NCBI RefSeq assembly: GCF_018760365.1 | Contig: NZ_JAHIAB010000013.1 | Span: forward strand, 62,001-126,000 | Direction of reading: 5' to 3' | Length of the DNA: 64,000 nt | DNA from: Pseudooceanicola endophyticus | Lineage (GTDB): Bacteria > Pseudomonadota > Alphaproteobacteria > Rhodobacterales > Rhodobacteraceae | In this document: positions 8,827 through 21,523 of the stretch, piece by piece | Numbering within the stretch: the first letter of the stretch is position 1 | How the letters are laid out: every line of letters begins with the position of its first letter | Notes under the pieces: model-generated | Databases searched by the model: none | Told to the model about the DNA's origin: nothing | What the model saw: the letters and a program-made list of their open reading frames with translations, nothing else | Position numbers and translations under genes: made by a program

Positions 8827-9684
8827 CGGCACGGTGATCGCCTTCAGATCGGCGCTCTGGTCGGTCTCGGAGAAGGCCTTGATGCCGTCGTAATGCGCCT
8901 TGGCGCCGCCGGTCATGCCCTGGCGCCACCAGTTCTGGATGACGCCTTCCTGGGGCTCCGCGCCGTCGCGGTTGAAGCCGTAGAAGGGCCCCGCCGGTAC
9001 GTCGCGGAAGAACTGCGCGCGGTTAGCGGCAAGGGCGGCACGGAAGCCGTCGAAGACCTCCATCGGCAGGCCCTCGGGGTTGGTTTCGGTCTTCAGCATC
9101 AGCGGCGGCACCGCCGAGACCAGCACCGCCTTGGCGACCCGGCCGGCGGGCTGGCCGTATTGCGCGACATAGCGGACGACCTCTCCGCCGCCGGTGGAAT
9201 GGCCGATATGGACGGCGTCCTTCAGGTCCAGCGCCTCGGCGACGGCGAAGGCCTCGGTGGCGGTGACCTTGGTTCCGGCGGTGGAGCCGGTCAGGATGAC
9301 CAAGCGGTCGCGCCCCAGCAACGGCAGCGCCTTCTGGACCGTGCAGATCCCCCCTTGACGTTGTGATCGAAGGCATCATCGACCTTTTCCTCGGTGATCT
9401 CGCCCAGGGGCCGCATGCCGCCGCCACCGGCCGCCGTGAACAGCACGTCGCGGCGGCCACGTTCCCCTTGATCCGGGCGAACAGCGCAGCAAGCTGGCAG
9501 GGTCGGCCTGGACGCCGGTCGCAGTCGCGCCGCTCTTGGCCACGGCGCGTTCCGATACCTCCCTGCGGCGGCCAGCGATCTAGACACAAGCGCCTTCGAC
9601 GGCGAAAGACCTGGTGGTGGCCCGGCCGATGCCGCTGGAGGCACCCGTGACGAAGGCGATCTTGCCGGTCGGTCTGTCGGACAT
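8827..9684 (-). pseudogene. Chimeric remnant: short-chain dehydrogenase N-terminus joined to an alpha/beta hydrolase (chloroperoxidase-like) middle
   Basis: Reading the - strand from ATG at 9684 gives an SDR start with the Rossmann motif [12 protein letters not shown], but codon 35 (9582-9580) is TAG and the frame then shifts. SDR-like residues continue in other frames to [10 protein letters not shown] near 9270. At about 9255 the sequence switches to the interior of a non-haem chloroperoxidase/arylesterase-type hydrolase: [21 protein letters not shown], including the nucleophile elbow GHSTGG, then [12 protein letters not shown] and [20 protein letters not shown] in ORF 9321-8632. The hydrolase likeness stops at about residue 165 (near 8827), before its catalytic Asp/His region. 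So this is a deletion fusion of two former genes with at least a nonsense codon and a frameshift. Not functional in any obvious way. Confidence 0.8.
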
Positions 9685-10080
9685 GGGAATGCGCCTTCAA
9701 GGCATGGGGGTTCGGTCGGACAGGCGACGGGCCTGTCCGGGGAAAGGGTCTGGTTTCGGATTGAGCCCGTCCCCGCTTTGGCTTGCTTGCTGGGGTCCGT
9801 AGGGGCCGCTCGGTGAAGGGCACCTCGTCGCCGCCGGCCAGGGGCAGACGCTGGTCCGGAGGCTTCCGGAGCTGTCCCACGAAAAGCCCGCCACGCAGCT
9901 GCTGGGCGACAGGCTGACGGCGGCGATCTTTGCCATCCTCGCGGGGCGGCCCAAGGCACCCGCACGGCCTCGGACGGGCGTGGCGGCCTGGTGACTGCGC
10001 CGCGCCCCCGACGACATGCGTCATAGACCGCCAGAGCGCGCCGAACCGCCGGCACCGCTCACCGGCGGTCTGGCGCAGCG
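9685..10080. other. Gene-free segment between the pseudogene and the channel gene
   Basis: About 400 bases. On the + strand a short stretch near 9815-9994 reads as [16 protein letters not shown] and ends with a stop, which could be the tail of a lost gene, but I cannot name it. The only structure I trust is the hairpin at 10045-10069. Confidence 0.4.
10045..10069 (-). terminator. Hairpin downstream of the channel gene
   Basis: ACCGCCGG and CCGGCGGT, perfect 8-base arms with a 9-base loop, 12 bases past the stop of the - strand channel gene. No U-run follows, so if it terminates transcription it is not a classical intrinsic terminator. Confidence 0.35.
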
Positions 10081-11106
10081 TCAGCTCCCTCGGCGCCCGG
10101 CTCCCGCGCCCGGCTCCCGCGCATGAACGGATCCGCCCCCGTCGCCCTTGCCGCTGTCAAGGACATGGCCACAGACCGGACAGCTGCATGGGCCCCGTGG
10201 GACCTGCCGCAACCGCACCTCGGAGAGGATGGCATGGGCGATATCGCGGCTGATGCCGAGCTCGCGGCGCAACCGCTCGATCTGACGGCCCTCCTCCAGG
10301 TCGATCCTGCCGTCCTCCAGCGCCAGGCGGAACTCGTTGCGCAGGTGGTCGCGGCGGCGATGCAGGTGATCGGCAAGACCGCTGGCGATGATACCGGCGG
10401 GCAGCGCCGCCATGCCGACCCCAAGCACGGTGATGAAGCCGCCGAAGACCCTGCCCAGAGGCGTGATCGGCGTCACGTCCCCGTAGCCCACCGTTGTCAG
10501 CGTCACCAGCGCCCACCACATGGCGGCGGGGATCGAGCCGAACTCCGACGGCTGCGCCTGGTGTTCCACGAGGTAGGCGCCCGTCGCCGCGAAGACCAGC
10601 AGGATCGTCAGGATCGAGAAGGCCGCCAGAAGCGCCCCCGATTCCTCGCGGATCACCGCGATCAGCACGGACAGGGCCGGGGAGTAGCGTGTGAGCTTGT
10701 AGATGCGCAAGAGCCGCAGGATGCGCAGCATCTGGAGGTTGGAGGTGAAGAGAAGCCCGATGAAGAAGGGCAGCACCGCCGCGAGGTCGATCAGTGCCAT
10801 CGGGCTGCGCATGTAGCGCAGCCGGGCCCGCCAGGTGGCAAGTCCGGGCGCCCCTTCGGCACTGGCCCAGACCCGCAGTATGTACTCGAGCGTGAAAACC
10901 GTGACCGAGAGCGTGTCGAAGGCCCGGAAACTGGCGCGGTGGGCCGCATATAGGCCCGGAACGGTCTCGAGGGTGACGGCGATCACGTTGGCGATGATCA
11001 GCAGGATCAGCGCGACGTCGAGGACACGCGCCAGCCCCGGCCCGGTCCCGGGGTGTTCCAGCAGCAGGTAGACCCGCCGCCGGAGGCTTTCCTCTCCGGC
11101 GCTCAC
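10081..11106 (-). CDS. Six-helix voltage-gated-type potassium channel
   Basis: 341-residue membrane protein with the Kv layout. S1 begins near residue 27 (ALILLIIANVIAVTLE), S4 is an Arg/Lys-bearing helix (MLRILRLLRIYKL), and the pore loop carries the K+ selectivity filter TLTTVGYGD followed by S6 (GGFITVLGVGMAALPAGI). After S6 is a charged helix and a C-terminal CPVCG pair that could bind zinc. Its ATG overlaps the stop of the upstream ltrA-like gene (11103-11106), so the two were translated together. With ltrA now interrupted, expression of the channel from the same message could be reduced by polarity. Channel identity is strong; gating voltage or ligand is unknown. Confidence 0.9.
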   Translation of the reverse strand: MSAGEESLRRRVYLLLEHPGTGPGLARVLDVALILLIIANVIAVTLETVPGLYAAHRASFRAFDTLSVTVFTLEYILRVWASAEGAPGLATWRARLRYMRSPMALIDLAAVLPFFIGLLFTSNLQMLRILRLLRIYKLTRYSPALSVLIAVIREESGALLAAFSILTILLVFAATGAYLVEHQAQPSEFGSIPAAMWWALVTLTTVGYGDVTPITPLGRVFGGFITVLGVGMAALPAGIIASGLADHLHRRRDHLRNEFRLALEDGRIDLEEGRQIERLRRELGISRDIAHAILSEVRLRQVPRGPCSCPVCGHVLDSGKGDGGGSVHAREPGAGAGRRGS

Positions 11107-12308
11107 GATGCCGGAGCGGCGCGCAGGTCGCGCACCGCCCGGTAGAGGGGCACGCCGATCTGCGAAAACAGCGCGATGCCCCAGCCGAGGTTGCCGATGA
11201 TCGCGGGCACGTAAGGCAGGATGAAGAACATGAAGATCGCCATGGCCACCCCGAAAAGCCGCAGGCCACCGCTATGGTAGCGCCGGGTTTCGTCGCGCCC
11301 TTCGACCAGCAGCTGCAGCACCCAGAGCGCGGCAAGGAACACGGCCAGCCCGAGCGCTCCTAGTGCCCCGTAGCCCGGCGGATAGGGCTCGAGGAAGCCG
11401 ACATAGACCTCTCCGGCCAGCGCCACGCCGATGGTCACCGCCGCCCAGAGGATGACGATATGGGCAAACCAGTAGCACAGCATCAGCGGCACCCTGCGTG
11501 TCTTCAGCTTGGCCATGCCCGCGCTGTCGAAATAGATCCAGGCCAGCGCAAACAGCGACAGCCCGCCCATGGCAATGTTGAAGAATGTCCCCGGATAGGC
11601 CTTGTCGATCCCCTTGTCAGAGAGCGTGATGCAGAGCTTGAAGAAGCCCTCGCCAAGCAGGATCAGCATCAGCAGACCGAAGCGCTCCGAGAGGCGCCCA
11701 AGCCGCGGCAGGAAACGCTCGAAGCGCAGCGTGCCGATACCCGGCAGCAGGTACATCAGCTGGATCATCACGATCCCCGCGCCGAACACCCAGTAGGCAA
11801 GCGGCCGCGGCAGGAAGGCCGAAACGGCGAAGACCGCAGCAAGGACGAAGAAGTTTCGCCCCATCTCGAAGGCCAGAGAGGTGGTCTCGGCCCCGAGATG
11901 GCGCGCGCGCCAGTAGAGCCATGCGGTAAGGGCCCGGTTCAGCGCCTAGCCAAGCGCGAAGCAGGGCCAGCCCCCGTGGGTGATCTCGGGGATGGCCGCC
12001 GCAATGAACATCATGGTGACGATCTGCACCGCCATCGCCACCCGGTGCGGGATGTCGGTCGAGATGTAGAGGAAGTTGTAGACCGAATTGTCGGCCCAGG
12101 CGAAGAAGATCGCGATGAAAAGGAAGGTATAGGTCCAGAATCCCGGCCAGCCGAGGTGGTGCGACAGGTAGTTTCCGAGCAGGAAGATCGTCACCACATG
12201 GACCAGGTCGTAGAAAAGTTCGACCCAATGCACATGATTGCTGGCCCCTCCCTCGACATCCAGGTGATGCCGGGGGCGGGTCCAGATCGGAAAATCCTTG
12301 AGCGGCAT
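11103..12308 (-). pseudogene. Low-temperature-requirement protein A (LtrA)-like membrane protein, interrupted by an in-frame TAG
   Basis: The ATG at 12308 has an AAGGGA RBS and opens an LtrA-family protein (VHWVELFYDLVHVVTIF is the family's N-terminal signature). The frame meets TAG at 11948-11946, after WPCFALG, then continues without shift as ALNRALTAWLYWRARHLG and a run of membrane helices to 11103, where it overlaps the channel start. Total length would be about 401 residues, normal for LtrA, so a single substitution (probably TAC or TGG to TAG) explains the break. An internal ATG at 11864 could produce the C-terminal half alone. Alternatives are a base-call error or amber suppression; I favour a recent null allele. 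Confidence 0.8.
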
Positions 12309-13906
12309 GTTGTGTCCCTTGCACCGATTTGTCTGCCTTTCAGGGGAAGAGAAGGACCGTCCGGTCGCAATATCTTTCTGAGGCGCGGCAGGACAAAGCC
12401 GGGCCCGCAGGGGGATCCTGTCCCCCTCGGTGGCGCTGCGGCGGGGCATCGCCGGCACGGGCCACGCGATCAGGTTCCCTCCGGGCGGCGCATCTGCCGT
12501 CCCGGACGGTCGTCACAAGCGCCGCGCCGATCACCCGCCCCCCAGATTGGCGCGCCCCTCCGGGCGGCGAAACCGGCCAGAAGCACCGGGGCAATCTGGC
12601 GCAGACGCGGGGAGGATCGCAGTGTTGCCGCGCATCGCGATCACCGGCCCGAAGCGGCACAGGCGGCGAGGACAGGAAACGCCAGCCGGCCCCGCGTCGC
12701 GGGGAGGGCGCCAGGGCAGCCACCGGGGACCCCGGTGGCACAGGCGCGGGGCCGCACTTCGCCCCCCGGCTGCCGGCGCGCGAAACGTCAGGACGAAGCA
12801 AAGTCGGAAAGGGCACGCAGCCCGCCATGGCAGGTGCGCCGGAGGGCAGGGTCGGGCGGTCCTGCCGCCAGCCTTGCGCAACAAGGCAATCCACGCGACC
12901 CAGGGCGGACTTGCCCGCCCCCTCCAGGGCCCTGCCGCTGGTCGGCAGGATCGGGACGCCGGTGATGGAGGAGTTCCTGCGCCCGGCCCGAGGTCCGGCC
13001 TGATCCGGACCGCGGCGTCCGGCTGGCGGACAGCCCGGAGGATGGGCCGGACACCGTAATTCGCGCCCCCTCGGACAGCCGGTTGATGCGCCACGGCCCT
13101 GGACCGTTCCGCCTGAAGATCGTTTCCACGCCGGCCGATCCGGAAGGATATGGCGCGACGGAAACCCTTGGGGATCTGGCGCGGCGTCACTGCCTGCTTC
13201 GGCGCGCGCCAGGCCGGGGCAAGTGCTGCCGCCGGCCGCCAGGGACGGCCCGGGCGGATGGGCGCATCGGTGGCGGCTCCCCTTGTCGCACCGGGAACCC
13301 GCCGCATGGGAATGGCCCGGCTGCCCCCCTCGCGATCCGGCAGGAAAGGGCTGGCCTCCGCCTCCTCTCCCTGCAAGAGCGCAGGGTCGTCGCCGGGGAA
13401 CCGTTCCGCGTTCCCCGACCGGCCAGTCGCAGGATGCCCCCAAGCTGAAGGGCTTCGTCACTGACATGCCGGTATCTTCAACCGCAATGGGGGGCGTTGG
13501 CCAAATCCAGATACAGCCGCAGGGCCGGGAGGATTTGCGAAACGTCCCGATGCAAAGGCGATGGTCCGACGCAACGGACGGCCCATGCCCCGCGAAGCGG
13601 ACAGCCGACATTGCCTCCCGGAGCCGCGCAGCATCACGCAGCCCTCGTAATCTGTCTTATGTTTCGGGTCGTGATCTTCACAGAGCCGTGGCGCACCCAT
13701 CGAGACTGGGGCCCGTGTCCCGGCTGCCCGGTTGCGCCCCTGGGCGTGCCGCCCCCAAGGTCCTCCGGCAACGGCAGGCCTGCGCAGCCGGCATCCGGGA
13801 TGCGCAGGGCGTGCCTTCTTTGGCCTCTGCCCGGGTTTTGCAGGCCCCGGGTCATTGCCCGGGCGTCGCAGCCGCGCCGCCCGAAGCCGGACGGCACGGC
13901 AGGGAC
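12309..13906. other. 1.6 kb region with no recognisable gene
   Basis: Both strands have long open frames here, but all look like non-coding GC-rich frames: dominated by Arg, Pro, Gly and Ala, without hydrophobic cores or motifs, and none with a good RBS. I recognise no protein, RNA or insertion sequence. It separates the ltrA promoter from the end of the methionine synthase gene. Together with the two pseudogenes to its left it looks like a region losing genes. Confidence 0.55.
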
Positions 13907-16616
<2,710 letters not shown>

Positions 16617-16624
<8 letters not shown>

Positions 16625-17678
16625 CTTCGGTCACTCCGGTCTTGCGCGGCGCGTAGCCCGCGACATGCTCGGCAATGGCGCCGATATGCTCGGGCGTGGT
16701 GCCGCAGCACCCGCCCACCACGTTCACCAGGCCTTCCTGGGCGAAGACCTCGACCTTGCGGGCAGTGTCCTCGGGGGTTTCATCGTACTGGCCGAAGGCG
16801 TTCGGCAGGCCGGCGTTGGGATAGGCGCAGATCAGCGTGTCGGCGACCCCCGCCATCTCCGAAAGGTGCGGACGCATGGCATCGGCGCCAAGCGCGCAGT
16901 TCAGGCCGACGGTGAAGGGCCGCGCATGGCGCACGGAATGCCAGAAGGCCGTCGGGGTCTGCCCCGAAAGCGTGCGCCCGGAGGCATCGGTGATGGTGCC
17001 CGAGATCATGATCGGCAGGCGCTTGCCGACCTTGGCGAAGCTTTCGAAGGCGGCAAAGATAGCGGACTTGGCATTCAGCGTGTCGAAGATCGTCTCGATC
17101 ATGATCAGGTCGGCGCCGCCGGCGATCAGCCCGTCGATCTGCTGACCATAGGCCCGGCGCAGGTCGTCGAAGGTCACCGCGCGGTAGCCGGGATCGTTCA
17201 CGTCCGGGCTGATCGAGGCGGTCCGGTTGGTCGGCCCCACGGCCCCCGCGACATAGCGCTTGCGGCCATCGATGGCCTCGGCGCGTTCGGCGGCGCGGCG
17301 CGCCACCTGGGCGCCGGCCACGTTCAGGTCATGCACCGCCGCCTCCATGCCGTAATCGGCCTGGGCGATGGTGGTGGAAGAGAAGGTGTTGGTCTCAAGG
17401 ATATCCGCGCCGGCCAGGGCGAACTTCAGCTGGATGTCCTCGACCGCCTGCGGCTGGGTCAGCACCAGCAGGTCGTTGTTGCCCTTCTGCGGATGGTTCG
17501 AGGGGTAGTGGCGGCAACCCGGACCATGCACGTGACCATTGGCGGTAAAATCCTCCTCGGTCATGCTCAGCGTCTGGATCATCGTCCCCATGGCGCCATC
17601 CAGAATCAGGATTCGCTCTTGAGCGGCGCGCGTCAGCGCTTCATAGGCGGGGGTCCTCGGCAGGGCAAAAATGTTCAT
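16617..17678 (-). CDS. Homocysteine S-methyltransferase module of split methionine synthase (Bmt/MetH1)
   Basis: 353-residue homocysteine-binding barrel matching the N-terminal module of MetH. Zinc ligands are Cys261 (GLNCALG), Cys324 and Cys325 (GGCCGTTP); the 63-residue spacing equals that of Cys247/Cys310/Cys311 in E. coli MetH. The start ATG follows an AAAGTAGGT segment. It overlaps the cobalamin-module gene by 8 bases, so the two subunits are probably made in equal amounts and form one enzyme. In related genomes this gene is sometimes called betaine-homocysteine methyltransferase; the pairing with metH favours the methionine synthase role, though both could apply. Confidence 0.9.
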
Positions 17679-18103
17679 CGGTCACCTACTTTCTCAAGCG
17701 TGCCTGCTTAATACGGTCTGCGTCACAAGAGAAATTCATAATTCTCAGGATCGTTATGCATTCCGCTCAGGTTCCGCCACGGCATCCGGGCGGTAAATCC
17801 GGCCATTGCCGCGGGGCACGGCGCGGATCTTTCGCCCGAAATAGTGTCGCCCGCCCCGTTTTGCCAGCCCGGGCGCAACCGGGGTCATGTCCGGAACGCC
17901 CCGGTCCCGGCCCTGCCGCACCGGCGAAATCCGGACTGTCAGAAAACCTTCATTGGAAAGTCGCGCCCGCTTCGGTCACGTTTCCGCGAGAACAGCCAAA
18001 ACCGACCACCCTTCAAAGAGATAGCCGCCCAGCCTGCCCTGCCCAGACCCGCCGCATCGCTGTGCCGGATCCCGGTGTGCTGCCCGGCAAAAGGAGCTTC
18101 CAG
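17679..18103. promoter_or_regulatory. Divergent control region between the methionine synthase genes and phoX
   Basis: About 425 bases. The 80 bases next to the bmt start are relatively AT-rich and should hold its promoter; I looked there for a SAM-II-type riboswitch and do not see the full core. The phoX side carries a candidate Pho box (17936-17953) and an AAGGAG RBS just before 18104. Confidence 0.5.
17936..17953 (+). promoter_or_regulatory. Candidate Pho box (PhoB site) upstream of phoX
   Basis: CTGTCAG, AAAA, CCTTCAT: two 7-base direct repeats spaced by 4 bases. The consensus PhoB half-site is CTGTCAT; the first matches 6 of 7 and the second 5 of 7. It lies about 150 bases before the phoX start, as expected for phosphate-starvation control of a phosphatase. 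Confidence 0.5.
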
Positions 18104-19999
18104 ATGCGTGACATCCCGGCCCACAAGATTTCCGCCGACGACTGGGACGAACAGCATTCGCCCCGTCCCGAAACCAACGATTTCGACCGCGTCGTCGAGG
18201 CCGCCCTGTCCCGCCGCGGCTTCCTGGGCGGTGTGCTGGCCTTCGGTTCGGGCGCGGCTGCCATGGGCGGCGCCCTGCTCAGCGGCACTTCGGCCCGCGC
18301 CCAGGAGGCGGCAACGCGCTTTCCCTTCACCCCGATCGCGGCGCAGACCGATTTCCAGGTCCATGTCCCCGAGGGCTACGTGCACGACATTCTGGTCAGC
18401 TGGGGCGATCCGCTGTTTGACGGCGTGCAGGCCTTCGACCATGCCACCGGCGGCGCCGCCGCCGACAGCGACCGCGTCTTCGGCGAAAACACCGACGGCA
18501 TGGAGACCTTCGTGATCGGCGCCCATCAGATCATGGCCGTGAACAACGAATACGTGAACCCCGAGATCAACCTGCCCCAGACCGCCGATGGCACCCCCGC
18601 CTCGGCCGAGGACGTGCGCAAGCTGCAGAACCTGCAGGGCGTCACGGTGATGGAGATCGTTGAAGGACCCGAGGGCTGGGCCCCGGTCAAGGGTTCGCGC
18701 TTCAACCGCCGGCTGCACCACAATGCGCCGATGACCATCGCGGGCCCCGCCGCCGGCCATGCGCTGCTGCAGACCGAGGTCGACCCCGAGGGCCTGAACG
18801 TGCTGGGCACCATGGGCAACTGCGGCGCCGGCAAGACGCCCTGGGGCACCTACCTGACCTGCGAGGAAAACTTCAACGGCTACTTCGGCGCCAGCGACGG
18901 GCTGGGCGGCGAGGCGACCGTGCAGGCCGGCTACAAGCGCTACGGCATCCACGAGCAGGGCCAGTACGGCTACGAGGCCTTCGATCCCCGTTTCGACGTC
19001 AGCAAGACCCCCAACGAACCGCACCGCTTCGGCTGGGTCGTGGAAATCGACCCGACCAACCCCGACAGCACCCCCGTCAAGCGCACCGCCCTTGGCCGCT
19101 TCAAGCACGAGAACGCCGAGGTCACCCTGGCCCCCGATGGCCGCGTGGTGGTCTATCTGGGCGATGACGAGCGCGGCGAATTCCTCTACCGTTTCGTGTC
19201 GGATGCCCCCTATGTCCCCGGAGAGGACACCGCACATCTGCTGAACGAGGGCACGCTCTACGTTGCCAAGTTCCACGATGACCAGAGCGGCGAATGGCTG
19301 GCCATGACCCCCGAGACCACGGGCATGGAGCTGGCCGAGATGCTGATCTTTGCCCGCACCGCGGCCTCGAAGCTGGGCGCCACCACCATGGACCGCCCCG
19401 AGTGGATCGCCGTGAACCCCAACGCGGTCGAGGCCTATTGCTGCCTGACCAACAACAAGAACCGCGGCCTGAAGACCAATGCCGGCGGCGATGCCACCCC
19501 GGTGGGCGGCCCGAACCCGCGCGAGGCCAACAAGTTCGGCCAGATCGTGCGCTGGTATCCCGCCGGCGATGACCATGCCGCCGACGGCTTCCAGTGGGAT
19601 CTCTACGTGATGGCCGGCAACCCCGAGACCGAGGAAGGCGCCTATGCGGGCTCGCCCAACGTCACGGCGGGCAACATGTTCAACTCTCCCGACGGGATGG
19701 CCTTCGACAGCGCCGGGCTGCTCTGGATCCAGACCGACGGTGAGGACAGCAACGAGGGCGAATTCGCCGGCATGGGCAACAACCAGCAGCTGGCCGGCAA
19801 CCCGGTCACCGGAGAGATCGCCCGCTTCCTGACCGCGCCCAACGGCGCCGAGGTGACGGGCCTGTGCTGGTCCGCCGACCGCCGCACGATGTTCGTCGGC
19901 ATCCAGCACCCCGGTGGCCACTGGCCGGGCAAGGAAGGCGACCTGCCGCGCTCCTCGATCATCACGGTGAAACGGGCCGACGGCGCGCTGGTCGGCTGA
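18104..19999 (+). CDS. phoX: PhoX-family alkaline phosphatase, Tat-exported
   Basis: 631-residue PhoX/DUF839 protein, a Ca2+/Fe3+-dependent periplasmic phosphatase family that releases phosphate from esters. The twin-arginine export signal is visible at about residues 36-65 (SRRGFLGGVLAFGSGAAAMG, cleaved near ARAQEA). The family core follows: GDPLFDGVQAFDHATGG, CEENFNGYF with its conserved Glu, GWVVEIDP, and the C-terminal DGMAFDSAGLLWIQTDGE and CWSADRRTMFVGIQHPG. I chose ATG 18104 because of AAGGAG upstream; frames open earlier but have no RBS. A terminator-like hairpin follows at 20022-20047. The upstream Pho-box candidate supports phosphate control. Confidence 0.92.
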   Translation: MRDIPAHKISADDWDEQHSPRPETNDFDRVVEAALSRRGFLGGVLAFGSGAAAMGGALLSGTSARAQEAATRFPFTPIAAQTDFQVHVPEGYVHDILVSWGDPLFDGVQAFDHATGGAAADSDRVFGENTDGMETFVIGAHQIMAVNNEYVNPEINLPQTADGTPASAEDVRKLQNLQGVTVMEIVEGPEGWAPVKGSRFNRRLHHNAPMTIAGPAAGHALLQTEVDPEGLNVLGTMGNCGAGKTPWGTYLTCEENFNGYFGASDGLGGEATVQAGYKRYGIHEQGQYGYEAFDPRFDVSKTPNEPHRFGWVVEIDPTNPDSTPVKRTALGRFKHENAEVTLAPDGRVVVYLGDDERGEFLYRFVSDAPYVPGEDTAHLLNEGTLYVAKFHDDQSGEWLAMTPETTGMELAEMLIFARTAASKLGATTMDRPEWIAVNPNAVEAYCCLTNNKNRGLKTNAGGDATPVGGPNPREANKFGQIVRWYPAGDDHAADGFQWDLYVMAGNPETEEGAYAGSPNVTAGNMFNSPDGMAFDSAGLLWIQTDGEDSNEGEFAGMGNNQQLAGNPVTGEIARFLTAPNGAEVTGLCWSADRRTMFVGIQHPGGHWPGKEGDLPRSSIITVKRADGALVG

Positions 20000-20021
20000 G
20001 CCGCCCGCGATACGGCAATCG

Positions 20022-20047
20022 GGGGCCCCGTCATCCGGCGGGGCCCC
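20022..20047 (+). terminator. Terminator-like hairpin after phoX
   Basis: GGGGCCCCG and CGGGGCCCC, perfect 9-base arms with an 8-base loop, 22 bases after the phoX stop; a TTTT follows about 7 bases later. Confidence 0.6.
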
Positions 20048-20265
20048 TGGCCTTTTCGGGCCCGTGACGGCGCCGGGCCCACCGGCGCCCCGCCTCCCGG
20101 GCAGCGCCTTGCCAGGACAGGCCTTTTCCCGGTCCGGCGCGCTGCGATTTGACTGTGCCCGCCAATCTCTGGTGCCCGCCCGCCAACCCCGGCGCCATGG
20201 CTTGCATGGCCCCCCCGGACCCCGACACTGGCGCCGGGACGCACCCGCCATTCACGGAGGTACAG

Positions 20266-21312
20266 ATGGCAAGCCAGGTATTCTCGCCTTTCACATTGCG
20301 CGGCATGACGGTGAAGAACCGCATCGTCATGTCGCCGATGCTGATGTACCGCGGCCAGGAGGACGGCCGGATCAACGAGTACATCTACGCCCATTACGCC
20401 GCCCGCGCCCTGGGCGGCGCCGGGATGCTGGGCACCGAGGTCATCGCCGTCGAGGCGCGCGGGCGCATCAGCCCGAACGACCTCGGCCTCTGGGAGGACG
20501 GCCAGATCGAGGGACTGAAGCGGATCACCGATTTCGCCCATCTCTGCGGGGCGAAGATGTTCGCCCAGCTGGCCCATGCCGGGCGCAAGTCGCACCTGAG
20601 CGACACCGCCGTCGCCGCCTCGGCCATCGCCTATGACGACACGCTGGGCGCCCCCGCCGAGATGACGGCCGAAGACATCGCCGCGCTGATCGACAATTAC
20701 CGCCGGGCCACGCGCCGGGCACTGGCCGCCGGGTTCGACGCGATCGAGATCCACGCCGCCAACGGCTACCTGCTGCACAGCTTCCTGGCCCCCTGCGCCA
20801 ATACCCGCACCGATGCCTATGGCGGATCGCCGGAAAACCGGATGCGCCTGCCACTGGAGATCGTCGCCGCGGTGCGCGCGGAAATGCCCGCGGACATGCC
20901 CCTGCTCTACCGCATCGTGGCGCAGGACTTCGGGGCGGACGGGGTGACGCTGGACGAGGCGATCACCCTGGCCCGCGCGCTGAAGGAACAGGGTGTGGAT
21001 CTGATCGACACCCAGACCGGCAACATCCTGCCCGGCTACGAAGGGCCGGTCTATCCCGGCTACCAGACGCCCTACGGCACCCGGATCAAGGAGGCCACGG
21101 GGCTGGCCGCCGGGGCGACGGGCTCCATCGCCTCCATCGATCTGGCGGAATATCTGGTGGCCAGCGGTCAGGCGGACCTGCTGATGATGGGCCGGGCGCT
21201 GCTGCGCGATCCGTTCTGGCCGATCCGCGCCGCCCGCGAGGCGGGCGAGGAGGTCAGCTTCCCGATCCCCACCTACGCCCGCGCCACCGGTCCCTTCGCG
21301 CGCGGCTTCTGA
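20266..21312 (+). CDS. Old Yellow Enzyme-family NADH:flavin oxidoreductase
   Basis: 348-residue single-domain FMN ene-reductase (TIM barrel), the right length for the YqjM/OYE group. GGAGG precedes the ATG by 5 bases. The N-terminal VKNRIVMSPMLMYRG lacks the Cys that tunes FMN in YqjM-type enzymes (usually PMCMY). The substrate-binding pair is His-x2-Asn (EIHAANGYLLHSF) as in classical OYE, not His-x2-His. The proton-donor tyrosine is retained three residues later, and the FMN-phosphate motif is MMGRALLRDP. Stands alone between phoX and an amino-acid ABC operon; substrate unknown, probably an activated alkene. Confidence 0.9.
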   Translation: MASQVFSPFTLRGMTVKNRIVMSPMLMYRGQEDGRINEYIYAHYAARALGGAGMLGTEVIAVEARGRISPNDLGLWEDGQIEGLKRITDFAHLCGAKMFAQLAHAGRKSHLSDTAVAASAIAYDDTLGAPAEMTAEDIAALIDNYRRATRRALAAGFDAIEIHAANGYLLHSFLAPCANTRTDAYGGSPENRMRLPLEIVAAVRAEMPADMPLLYRIVAQDFGADGVTLDEAITLARALKEQGVDLIDTQTGNILPGYEGPVYPGYQTPYGTRIKEATGLAAGATGSIASIDLAEYLVASGQADLLMMGRALLRDPFWPIRAAREAGEEVSFPIPTYARATGPFARGF

Positions 21313-21318
21313 GATCGC

Positions 21319-21342
21319 AAGGGCGGGCCCGGGCCTGCCCTT
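21319..21342 (+). terminator. Hairpin after the Old Yellow Enzyme gene
   Basis: AAGGGC and GCCCTT arms, extended inward by a G-U pair and GG/CC, followed by TTCCC. It lies just past the stop codon and probably ends the transcript. Confidence 0.45.
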
Positions 21343-21523
21343 TCCCTGCCCCGCCCCGGCGGGTTGCCCGTGACACGGCTTCCGCCGCGCCGCGCCCTCT
21401 GGAATTGAGCGAGCTAGGCCCGATCAGCCGAAGGCCCTGCCCTGCTCTTCCAAGTTTTCCGCAAAGATTTTCCGCAAACCCGCCGACGCGCCCCTGAAAC
21501 ACCCTGCAGGGCCCTCGGCACGG

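Noticed and set aside
12340..13611. Open frames up to 423 codons in the 12.3-13.9 kb region
   Set aside because: No RBS, no family resemblance and Pro/Arg/Gly/Ala-dominated composition on both strands.
17679..17760. SAM-II-type riboswitch before the methionine synthase genes
   Set aside because: A GCAGGCACG stretch recalls part of the SAM-II core, but the matching 5' arm and the downstream GCTAAA are not there.
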